From contig JANPYM010000002.1 in assembly GCA_025890175.1 (NCBI GenBank), forward strand, positions 3,893,996 to 3,957,995: 64,000 nt of DNA, given 5' to 3'. The notes under the pieces were generated by a model, which saw only the letters and a list, made by a program, of their open reading frames with translations, was not told the DNA's origin and made no database searches. Position 1 is the stretch's first letter; each line of letters begins with the position of its first letter. Shown piece after piece: positions 37,513 to 47,964 of this stretch. This DNA comes from Ciborinia camelliae (Eukaryota; Ascomycota; Leotiomycetes; Helotiales; Sclerotiniaceae). The position numbers were made by a program, and so were the translations under genes.

Positions 37513-39047
37513 ATGAATCCCGGCGACTCCGCTTCTAAGAAGGCATGGCCTATGTCCAATGATACCTCATCAGACTCACCACCCAACCCAGCCCAACCAC
37601 GCAATTCTGAATGGGTTGATGATTTTAGAACCACCACTGGTGGTCCTCCGAGTCATACAGAGGATCTTCTCGAATCCATCTTTCGCCGGGATGCACCCCA
37701 AGTAGCAGCAGCTCAATCTCCAACTTCCGCATACCCTTCCACCTTACTTCCAAATCAGACAGTTCAGGTATCTGGAGACACAAGGCAAAATAACTGGAGA
37801 GCATCTTCCAAATATTCCGAATATCGGGATGATGAGTATGAAATGCTTGCCAGTGGACCCATTTCTGCACGCGTATGTTTTAATCGGTTCTCTAAACCCT
37901 TTGTTCCTATTTCATGATTTCTGTTCCCCAATATGAAACTCCACTTTTCCGTTTGATCATATGCTTTGCTAATAAAGTTTTTATTCCCCAATTTCCTCCC
38001 CAATTTCCCTGATAGGTTATTACTAACTTCCCGATCTTGTAGTTTGAGCGCGACAGGAGAGAAGAGATTGGTTCTCAAACTTCATTATATCATGAAAGCG
38101 CTTCGCCTGGCCCCCTTTACTTCTCCCAAGGTCTTATTCCTTCAAATTTCGCGGATCAAGAAAACCTGGATGCACATGCTGGGACTTGCCACTCACCTCA
38201 AAGCCCAGTTTGTCTTGAACATCTGACTCAATCTCCCAAAGATAAGCCGGGACTTTTCCAAGAAGACATGGAAGACATACGCTCAAGTACATCTTCACGC
38301 ACCATCACTCCACGACATAATTTCCCACCTCAAAATCCTTCTCTACAGCCACACACCGGAGGTTCCCAGAACTACCAATCACAATTATCAGCCCCTGCTG
38401 ACTCATCGATATCAACACCTCCAACTCGAAGCGTAAGATCTTCATCTATCATCACGGGTCTTCACCAAGGAATCTACAGGGCCCCATCTCAACCCACCCA
38501 CAACCCAACAAATCTAGTCAAGTTCTACGCAACCCAAAAAGATGACAGTAGATTCAGCCGACACCACCCGTCAAATCCATCATACAACCTTCGAAAAAGA
38601 GTATCGAATCCCGAAATCCCCAGATTCTCCAGCGACCAAATTTCCCCCACTCTCTCCCCATCCGGCGATCGAATCCCCACATACCAAGAATTTCGCCAGA
38701 CGACCCAACGAGTGGATCCTCCCCATTCCGACCACTTCCCACTTCCCGCATCAGCAAATTCCCAATACGAACGAATGGACCCTCGTCTTCGACCACCCAA
38801 CCTATCAGATTGGAAATTTCCCCCGGAATTTGTGCGGAAATTACATGAAGAGAGATGGAAGATTAATCAGGGATATAGAGATTTAGGGGCGTATTTTGAT
38901 AAGCCAAAACAGGGTCCTTATAAACACCTCGATTTTGAAAAATGGAAGGAAAATGCGATATATTTGAGAAAGAGGGATCAGAGGGCTACAAATAGGGAAC
39001 TTGTGCTGAGGTTGAAGGATGATGAGAAAGAGGGATCGGAGGGCTAG
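37513..39047 (+). CDS. Hypothetical low-complexity protein
   Basis: Two exons, 37,513-37,872 and 38,043-39,047, joined in phase 0 (GTATGT donor, TTGTAG acceptor), give 454 aa. The protein is rich in Ser, Pro, Thr and Gln, with no membrane segment or catalytic motif, and is probably disordered. The most ordered-looking part is the last 70 residues, with charged helices (EFVRKLHEERWKINQGYRDL and YKHLDFEKWKENAIYL). No family recognised. The consistent frame over two exons supports a real gene. Confidence 0.65.
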
Positions 39048-40191
39048 AAAGAGGGAAAGTGTGCTGAGGTTGGAGCATGATTAGAATGAGGAGTGGATAT
39101 TTGGGTTTTTTCTTCTGCTGTTTTTGTTTGTTAAGCTGATTGATGCATCATTCAGAGCAAACCTGACGCCATTTGATGTGATCCTACATAAATATCTCTT
39201 GATAAATCGATAAGTTACTTTTGCTTGCTTGCTTGCTTGCTTTATATCATCGGTTTTTTCATGAGAATGTTTTCATACTGTCCATCTAGTTTGTTTCCTC
39301 TCCAATCACTATACCTACTAACTACCAACTAACGAACCTCTCTTCTCATCCCCATCCTCATCCTAATATCCAATCCCCACAATTTCTTTCCTTCTTTCTT
39401 TCTTTCTTTCTTTCCATCCACTATTTCCAATCGCCAATCCATCCGCTCCACCCCATCCCAAACTTCTTCACATCTTTATCAAAGTTTGCTCTAGTAGAAT
39501 AAACTACCTCCCTTGATTCCATTAAATAAATTCCCTCTTCATCTTCGTCATGTATGGTTAAGGGATATATATACATTCTTGAATCGAAAGAAAGGAAATG
39601 AAAAGAAGGAAAAGAAGGAAAGAAAGGAAAAAAAGTCATTTTCTTCTCCATCATACTAATGGATCTCATCTCATAGATTAGAAGAAATGAAAGAAAAGAA
39701 ACAAGTGTTTGATCTATAAGTATCACCAAATCAAACAAATCAATCTCATCTTATTTGATAGTTTTACGAAATACCTAGTATTGTTGTTCATCTTTCTATT
39801 CATTTATACATTTATATATGTATATATATCTAGGATATCAATCAACATAGCATAGCAGATGGATATAAATATAAATATGCATATGCATATTGCAAGATTA
39901 GACTAGACTAGACTTATAAACACCCCCTAGTTCCTCCTACCCATCCATCCATCCATCCCACTACCATCCACCATAAAAAAAGGGAGGTCACCACTGTATC
40001 TAGGTACCTAGGCAGATAGATAGCCAACCCAAGAATCACAAAAATCTTCACACATAAATCCCCATTCCCATTCCAATCCCTTCTCTCCTCTCCTCTCTTC
40101 TCCTCCTCTCCTCTGTAATACCCACCCACCTACCTAGTACATACATAAAGTAGGTACTTCATTGCGCACCCACATCACATCACATCACACC
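39048..40191. other. Intergenic region
   Basis: About 1.1 kb with CTTG (39,222-39,241) and TTTC (39,388-39,413) tetranucleotide runs and a TAGGTACCTA palindrome at 40,001. No gene recognised. Confidence 0.45.
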
Positions 40192-40758
40192 ATGAACACC
40201 CTCCGCAATCTCCTTCCGAATCCTTATACATTTTTTCCCCGTCGCTCGCGCGATTCTCTTTCTCGAAATCAAAGTCATGATGGAAATACAATACGCACGC
40301 GGGGATGGTATCGTCATCGTCAGAGTCATCGTCAGAGTCGTCGTCCGAGTCGTCGTCCGAGTCGATATTCGGAGGGGAAAAGTTCTGGGAAGAGGGAGGG
40401 AGAAGGGGAAAGGCGAGGGGAATGGGAAGGAGAGAGGGAAGAGGAATCAGGATTATTTATGCGCAGACTAAGGGATAGAGATCGAGAGAGGGGGAGGGGG
40501 AGGGGGAGAGAGAAATATTCCCGGTCTTTGGGATATGCACACGGAGGAAGGGAAAGGGATGTTGGAAGGGAGATGGAGATGGAGATTCAGAGAGGCATCG
40601 AAGATATCATGGAGATGAGAGAGCTTGTGTTGGATGAATATGAGTGCGTTGAAAATGAATGGAAGGTTATTGATAGGGTGTGGGAGGTATTGGAGATGAG
40701 GAGGGGAAGGGGGAGGGAGAGGGAGAGAAGAGATATACGGGGTTCCAATTTGTATTGA
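40192..40758 (+). CDS. Hypothetical Arg/Glu-rich protein
   Basis: A single exon of 188 aa from an ATG in good context (CACCATGAAC). The middle is dominated by Arg-Ser, Arg-Pro-Ser and Arg-Glu-Gly repeats, partly from tandem DNA repeats (CGTCAGAGTCAT and CGTCGTCCGAGT units near 40,314-40,365). The C-terminal part (ELVLDEYECVENEWKVIDRV) is more protein-like and helical. No family recognised; coding status is uncertain because purine-rich DNA gives such ORFs by chance. Confidence 0.4.
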   Translation: MNTLRNLLPNPYTFFPRRSRDSLSRNQSHDGNTIRTRGWYRHRQSHRQSRRPSRRPSRYSEGKSSGKREGEGERRGEWEGEREEESGLFMRRLRDRDRERGRGRGREKYSRSLGYAHGGRERDVGREMEMEIQRGIEDIMEMRELVLDEYECVENEWKVIDRVWEVLEMRRGRGRERERRDIRGSNLY

Positions 40759-42697
40759 TGACTCTTCAGATGAGACGAGAATCCATCTATAACCCACTAG
40801 CCTTCAGCCTCCAGCTACGTAAGTGAATATCCCAATCCACATTTCCCATCTCACTTCTGACTACCCAACCCACCTAGGTGGGTAGCGAGTACCTCAAACC
40901 TCAGCCAAAAAAAAAAAGAAAAAAACGACGAAGAACAAAACAGCAAAACCTCAACGAGCCGTGAAGCCCAGAAAATCCCAATCAACTCTGTACTATAAGA
41001 TGACTGTACCAAACTGTCCCCTATTTGGCCCGATTGAGAGGGCCCCGATTACCATGGCGTAGGTGGAGGCGTAGACCACTGTACCACGGGGATATGTTTG
41101 GTGAGGGAAGGGTGAACTTTGGGGGATATATGGATATGGATGATGGTGTAGATGGTATGGTATATTGTTTTTGTTTTCCTCGCCGCTCTACCTTGGGTAC
41201 TAGAACGGGTTTCTTCCTTAGAGCACCGCGCAGCTTGAGGAAAGTGGATTTGCGTTGAATTGAATTGCACATCTAGGTATGGTATTGATAGGAAGATCTT
41301 CATGTACCTGCAATGCCAAAACGAAGTTCTTAGAAAGTCGGAGATAGATAGACTATTTGATTGAGCACGCCTGCTAATGAATCATACATTTGATAGGGAG
41401 ATACCTACCTACCTACATACCGTACACAACTTGAAATCCAGGTACGTACGGACACATTCATATTCATATTCACATGGACGATATCCAGCCTTCATTACCT
41501 TCACCTTAACCCTGATTTGACTACTTTTCTTTGGTGTGCTTAGATATGCAATCTTCAGTCTTGAAGTCTTTGCCTGCTCAGGTAGGTATCAAAGCGTCTA
41601 TATCTGCATCTATATCTGCATCTACATCTGCATCCTCCCGAAAAAAAGCAAAGAAGAAGAAGTAGAAAAAAGCAAAAGAGAGTGCAGAAAAACCCAGCGA
41701 AGATGGTTTGATTTACATGGATCAATATCAACCAACCACTTACTTCTTCTTTCCTTTCTTCCCATCAAAAGCAAACCCGAGAAAACTCAAATCTTCAAAC
41801 TTTCTTTTTTATACATACCTAGTACATACAATGGATACAACATACTTGGGTTTTTATTAGCTGCCTCATTTTTCATTGTTTTCATGTTTGAGGTTCCCGC
41901 GGTTTAGATTTTTTTGAGTGAATACTTTATGTGTGGAGGTATGGATCGTTTTATATGTCACTTTCAGACAGACATACAGACATCACTTCAAAATATCAAA
42001 CTTCACTTCAAACTTCACCTTTACCTCCACCCCTCATCCACCCTCACCAAAATCCAAATATCACTTTGATCCCATTCCAAAAATAATTCACCTCATTTCA
42101 CTTCACTTTTAATCCATGCCTCCCACCCTCCCTCCTTCACCACCTGACCTCACGCCACAAATATAATTCACTCAACTTTTCTTGCCTTTAATTTCCTTCT
42201 TCTTCCAAGGGTCCACGGGTACTTACCTATTGTTTATTGTTTACGGGCATGATTTGTTTGATTTGTTCACAAGACCCAGACCCGTCAAGATTGTGTGTAC
42301 CAAGATCGTTTCCAAGAGAACATCTCGCTAGTATTGATACCTTCATCTATTATTGTGTGCCCCCTCAGTACAGCCTCTGTTGATACGGTTTTTGGTCTGC
42401 ATTTCTTTTTATCTTGAGAGAGTTTTCTTTTGCTTCTTTTCAACACAAAGAGAGAGGGAGATAGCGTTTTTCTTCAACTACTTCAGGAAACAAATACAGT
42501 ATTGTATCAGGAATAACCTAATCATTACAACGATAACTTTTATTCAACAACTACATTTATTCTCCCCAAATCTTCAACCCTTTGATCTCTATTATTGAAT
42601 CAAATCAACACACACCACACAACTCAACTCAACTCAAACTAACCCATTCATACCTTCAACACCACCACCACCAACCAACAAAAATACAATCCGCAAA
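40759..42697. other. Long intergenic region
   Basis: About 1.9 kb. No gene recognised on either strand; the ORFs around 41,020-41,300 overlap on both strands and show no family signature. The final 300 bases are CA- and ACAACT-rich, consistent with the 5' leader of the J-like gene. Confidence 0.45.
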
Positions 42698-44613
42698 ATG
42701 CCCACCACCAGACCAAAAACCCCCCGTCGACAACTCCCCACTCCACCATCCTCCCCATACTCTCAAACCCCACGACCTCTCCCTCTCCCCCTCCCAACAG
42801 AGAAATCAAGATATAGGTCCTTTCAAATAGCTCGTTCAAGACCGTTGAATGGTATCAACGATGTGCCCGCCACACCTGCTCCGCCACTTCGATCTATTTC
42901 TTCTCCGGCTGTGATCACTCATCCAATCGGTAGTCATTTCTCAAGTTATGCCCGGAATTCATCTGCCGAACCCGAAACCGAAACCGAACCCGATCTCAAA
43001 CCTAATTTTAGGGTTGTTCCCAAGTCCGAGGGAGAAGTGTATGCCGAAATTCCAGATCCATATACCGTTTCCTATTATGAAATTCTCGGATTACCGGAGA
43101 GTCCTCATGTTACCACGAAGGATATCGAAGAGGCTTATCATAAACTCTGTAAGTTTTTCTCCCCTTTAACTTGTTACTCCTAGAATTCCTTTCCATCAAT
43201 GGCCAATTCCATTCCATCCACCGACAATTCACTCCACCCAATTACAATAAATCAAATCCTAACACCCCCACAGTATCCAACCCACCGTCCGACTTTCCCT
43301 ATAGCCAAGCAACCCTCAAGCGCATCCACAAAGTTCTCACCAACTCCATCAGGCGACGTACCTATGATCTAGGTCGTCGTACTCATTTACTAATCAAAGC
43401 GCAACGCAAAGACCGAGCAATGTTTGAGAAGAAACTTGCCGAAAATAATGAAATTAATTCTCCCCACACCGGCCTTTATAAAGCTAAGATAGTTATCGAT
43501 GAATCGAAGAGGGAGAATCTGAACAATGAGATGGAGTGTCTTTCAAGGCAGGTTGTGGAAAAGGTTATGACTATGGGGATGGGGATGGGGATGGATGGGG
43601 TGGATGAGGTGGATGAAGAAGAGACACTTCTTTATGATGATGATGAGATATTCAAAGGACCGGAACCGAGGGGTGAACGATTAAGTATTGATTTTGAGTT
43701 CAATGGGTCAGGAAGTGAAGATGATTCTGGGGAGGAAGATGGATCTGGTGGTTCATTTTCGGAAGGAGAAGAGAATGGGGAAGTTGAAGAGTCTGAGAAG
43801 ACCGAAAAACTATCCGCATCCGCAGTGACAATATCAGTTCTAGAGGCAACTCCCTCGAATACCGAGATAATTCCATCCCTTGTGGAGCTATCCAATCTCG
43901 AAGAAGAGCCCGAGGAGATTGTAGGACTTCCCATTTCTGCCATCCCGACTCCTCCTCCTTCTCCTCAGGATACGAATTTGCGAAACAACAAGGAGGAGAT
44001 CTCGCATACACATGTCATCATCGAAGATACAGAAAAAACAATCACACCCACGGAAATCAACACAATCGTCGACCTTCTATACCCCGCCCTGACCCCGAAA
44101 ACCACTGCGAAGGAAAATGAAAATGAAAAGGCCAAGGAGAACATGAAGGAATATAAAGAGATCTGGGAATTCGACTACGATTCCTCGGATGATTGTAACT
44201 CCGATACCGATACGGATACAGATACGGACTCCGATGATACCCTCCCAACTCCACAAATCAAGAATACCAAAACTATCACCACTCAGATCTCCATGGATGA
44301 AAAGGAAATTTGGGAATTTGATTATAACTCCTCTTTTTCGTCCTCTTTCTCGTCATTTTCCTCCTTAACCCCTTGTTTTCCCTCATCTTCTTCATCACCA
44401 TCATCATCCCCCCAAACCCAAACCCAAACCCAACCACATCCAAAGATCCAGGAACCATCATACGCCCCTTCAACCTCAACCTCAAACCCAACCTCAAACC
44501 CAACCCCAGCACTCCCCGCCGACCCAACCGAAACCCACTGGCTAGCAGCCACATTCACCGGATCCATCTTGGCGGTTTCTGCTTTGTATGCTTGGTTTGG
44601 AAGGATTGGGTGA
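42698..44613 (+). CDS. J-domain-like protein lacking HPD, with C-terminal membrane anchor
   Basis: Two exons, 42,698-43,148 and 43,274-44,613, give 596 aa. Residues about 121-185 look like a J domain: helix I PYTVSYYEILGL, helix II KDIEEAYHKL, then YSQATLKRIHKVL and RRRTYDLGRR. The HPD tripeptide that stimulates Hsp70 is absent where it should follow helix II, so this would be a J-like protein. A long acidic, Asp/Glu-rich and Ser-rich region follows, including a DTDTDTDTDSDD run. The last 25 residues include a hydrophobic segment (LAATFTGSILAVSALYAWF) near the very C-terminus, suggesting a tail anchor in ER or outer mitochondrial membrane. Confidence 0.7.
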
Positions 44614-45081
44614 TGGGGTGGGATGGGATGGGATGGGATGTTTGGTCATGGATTGTGTTGTTTGATGTGATATGATTCATGATTCATGATTATGGATTAT
44701 GGATTATACTTATGTTTGGGGGATGTTGTTTGTGGGGATGTTGTTGGCGCTTGCGTTTGCTTTTTTTGATGGGGATTTGGATTTGGATTTGGATTTCGGT
44801 ATGGATTTGCGTATGTATTTTGCTTTGCTTTGCGTAATATTGCATTGCAGGAATGGAGTAGAGGGGAGGGAGGGTGGTGAAGGGGGTTTTTATTTTATCT
44901 TGCTTGTTCTTACTTTTGCTCCGACTCTTTCTATTTATTTGGGTTTGGGTTTGGCTTAGGAAGAAGGAGCACTCTCGTCTTCATTTGAAAAGGAAGGAAG
45001 GAAGGAAGGATATGAATGAATGAATGAATAAACAAAAACCCAGGAAAGAAAACTCAGTATTGAGGGGAGATATCTATCTAC

Positions 45082-45112
<31 letters not shown>

Positions 45113-45892
45113 CATACCTAATCTAATCTAGTCTAATCTAGTATCTATCTCGATATCTTTTCTTTTCTTTTCTTTTCTTTTCTATGCATGATGGATGATG
45201 AGATGAGATGATGAAAGAAGGATCTTGTAATGGAATCTTACTTGTACTTGAGCTTCTTCCTTTCTTTTTTAGAGAATGGATGGATGGATTAATACATATA
45301 TACATACAGACATTGAAATTTATGTATATCCTCATTTTACTTCACTTGCTTGCTTGCTTGCTTGCTTCATTCATTGTTGATTTGATCATTTGATCATTTA
45401 GTTATTGTAAAATGGGAGATTGAGAGGATAGTGGAATGAGAGAATGAGAGATTGGGAGAATGAGGAAATGAGGGAATAGGGGAATAGGGGAATGGGAGAT
45501 TGTTAAATAAATAAATTGGGAGATTGAAAAAATAGTGAAATAGTAGAATTAGAAAATGGAAGATTGTTAAATAAATAGATTAGGAGAATGAAAGAATTAT
45601 GAATTGGGAGGATAGGGGAATGAAAGATTGTTAAATAAATAGATTGGGAGAATGAAGAAATTGTGAATTAGAGGAATAGATGAATGGGAGGGTAGTGGAA
45701 TGGGAGAATGAGAGATTAGAAGAATAGTACATCTAAACCACCCAATACCTACCTAACTACCTACCTACCTACCTACCAATCATCCCCCCTCACCCCCTTA
45801 CCCCTCACCCCTTATTACCCTTTACAAAACCCCCATCTCCACCACACCATACGCGACCCATCGAATCAGTGGCAAATAAATCGAATCAAATT
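44614..45892. other. Intergenic region rich in simple repeats
   Basis: Contains GGATG (44,615-44,640), TACA (45,084-45,117), TTTTC (45,159-45,182) and CTTG (45,346-45,366) runs plus the minisatellite listed next. No gene recognised. Confidence 0.5.
45405..45730. repeat. Purine-rich minisatellite, about 64-bp period
   Basis: The phrase AGATTGTTAAATAAAT recurs at about 45,497, 45,561 and 45,625. Each copy is followed by related purine-rich text (GATTGGGAGAATGAA and variants), giving a degenerate tandem array with a period near 64 bp, flanked by looser GGGAATGGGAG repeats. Confidence 0.7.
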
Positions 45893-46039
45893 ATTGGATA
45901 AATCACGTGCCTACGGCACGCAAGCGCATGCTAGCGGGCTTATATAGTACATCTGTAGCATAGTTTTTTTTAGAATCCGAGCCAAATACGCTGCATACTA
46001 TAGTACATTTGTTCTCCATCGCCTATGGTGATTCCAACA
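45893..46039 (+). mobile_element. Family-A MITE-like element, copy 4 (internally deleted)
   Basis: A 147-bp element starts TATTGGATAAATCACGTGCC and ends GTGATTCCAACA. Most of the GC-rich palindromic core seen in copies 1 and 2 is missing: CACGCAAGCGCATGCTAGCG joins directly to the right half. The flanks show no clear target duplication. It is outside the AT desert, in gene-containing DNA, in the same orientation as the other copies. Confidence 0.75.
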
Positions 46040-46822
46040 GATTCTGATCTGGAAAAGGAGCTGTTTAGATACCCTCTAGCTTCTGCACTAGCTCTCTAGC
46101 TTTATACTTTAGGCAGCCATTCTAGCAATCTTTTTCTGGTAGTAATTGGAAGAAAGGGAGAGGGAGAGGGAGAGGGAGAGGGAGAGGGAGATACCTTTCC
46201 CCCCCTTTCCCCTTCCTCCCTTCCCCCTTTTCCTCTTCCTCCCTTTCTCTCCTTCCTCTTTTTTACCTTTTTATTTTATTATTACTAAATTGAATATCTA
46301 ATAAGCCTCCGGCAAGACGAGCTGCGAGGTAGATCGTAAGGGGCGTGAAAAATAAATACGGACGTGCTAGCGACCCGTATTTACTTTTAGCCCCGAGGCG
46401 GCCGGACTCAAAGCTTGTAGATATAGATATAGATATAGATATAGACAAAAGAACCAAGTTTAAATTCAAATTCAAATTCAAATTCAAGTTTAATACATAT
46501 CTACCTACCTACCTACCTATCTATCTTGATGAAATAACAACCAAAAACAAAACAAAAGAAAAGAAAATAAAAGATCGAAACGATAGATACTATAGTACAG
46601 CATACTACTATAGCATAACATAACAAGCTACGAGACTCGATTTCCTATTCCGAATCTTAATCTCAAACAGAAAGATATATCAAGAGTAAGACTGCTCGCA
46701 AATGTATGATGGAAGCATAAGGTTGATTTAATTCAGGTGGTCGTAGTAGAATACAGCTCCGAATATCTAACTATTAGTATCGCTATCCTATATAGTAAGC
46801 GTCTCAATTGACGAGAAAGATG

Positions 46823-46950
46823 GATAGACAGATAGACAGATAAACAGATAGACAGATAGATAGATAGACAGATAGATAGATAGATAGATAGATAGATAAA
46901 CAAATAGATAGATAGATAGATAGATAGACAAATAGATAGACAGATAGACA
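46823..46950. repeat. GATA/GACA tetranucleotide array
   Basis: About 30 tandem tetranucleotides, alternating GATA and GACA with a few AAAC/AAAT variants. Confidence 0.9.
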
Positions 46951-47191
46951 TATACATAAAATCCGAAAAAATACATAGTTTCCTCAGGACTATAAATTAA
47001 TGGATATAATACAAAAACAATCTATACCTCCCCCTTTCCCTCCCCCTTTCCTTCCTCTTTTCCCCCTCCCTCCCCCCATTACCTACTCTCCCCTCCCTCC
47101 CCTACCCTACCCTCCCCTCCCCCCTTTCCCTCCCCTCCCCCTCCTCCCCCTACCCTCCCACCCCACCCTTAAAACCATCATCATCAAAAAA

Positions 47192-47305
47192 CCTATCCTA
47201 TCCTATCCTATCCTATCCTATCCTATCCTATCCTATCCTATCCTATCCTATCCTATCCTATCCTATCCCATCCTATCCTATCCCATCCTATCCCATCCTA
47301 TCCTA
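47192..47305. repeat. Pentanucleotide array (CTATC)n
   Basis: About 22 tandem copies of CCTAT, with three CCCAT variants near the right end. There are no spacers, so it is not a CRISPR-like array. Confidence 0.9.
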
Positions 47306-47459
47306 TAATATAATTCATCACCCCGTTCCCGTCCCCAAAGTCGAAGTCGAAGCCCGCAGATTGAAAAGCGGAAAATAAAGAAAGGCACGATCTTTCTTTT
47401 CTAATCGCTCATCGCCTTTCATCAATACTGGTTATGAGATTTTGGTATTTAGTTATGTT

Positions 47460-47463
<4 letters not shown>

Positions 47464-47504
<41 letters not shown>
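47464..47504. repeat. AT dinucleotide repeat
   Basis: About 20 uninterrupted AT units. Confidence 0.9.
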
Positions 47505-47507
<3 letters not shown>

Positions 47508-47964
47508 TCCTTTTTCAAGAATGTTTTTATTATAAATATTGTGAAATGTATTTAATGTACCTAATGTACCTAATGTAGTATAATGAATATAACATGAAAT
47601 TCCTTATAATCTGCGCGGTAGAAAAAAAGAAAAAAAAAGAAGAATAAAGAAAAGAAGAGAAGAATAAATTTCGTAGGGAAAAAAAGGAATTTGAAGTGAG
47701 GTTTGCTTGTGTCTGACTGTATGTACTATATGTACTGTATATCTCGATTTCTATGATGAGATGAAGAAGGAAGGAAGAAGGGATAGAAGTCAAGAGGAGA
47801 AAATAAGGAAGGAGAAAAGAAACATGTCGGAAAGGGGGGTACAGAGACGGAGACAGCCATGTACCCTATCATATCAATACGGAAAGGGACACATTGTAAT
47901 GAATGAAGAAGAAATAATATGAAAATTACAAAAGCTACTTAATCACCTAGCTACCAATCCCCAA

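Larger units (their letters stand above)
46040..47964. other. Intergenic region, dense in microsatellites
   Basis: About 1.9 kb holding (GGGAGA)n at 46,156-46,191, (AGATAT)n near 46,420-46,444, (AAATTC)n near 46,460-46,490, and the three longer arrays listed next, plus a 160-bp C-rich pyrimidine tract (47,025-47,168). No gene is supported; ORFs here are repeat artefacts. Confidence 0.6.

Noticed and set aside
46733..46976. Tyr-Leu-Ser-rich ORFs on the minus strand
   Set aside because: Translation of the GATA/GACA array in two frames.
47000..47308. Pro/Leu-rich ORF and possible CRISPR-like array
   Set aside because: Pyrimidine tract and a spacerless pentanucleotide array; no unique spacers, and CRISPR is not expected in a fungal nucleus.
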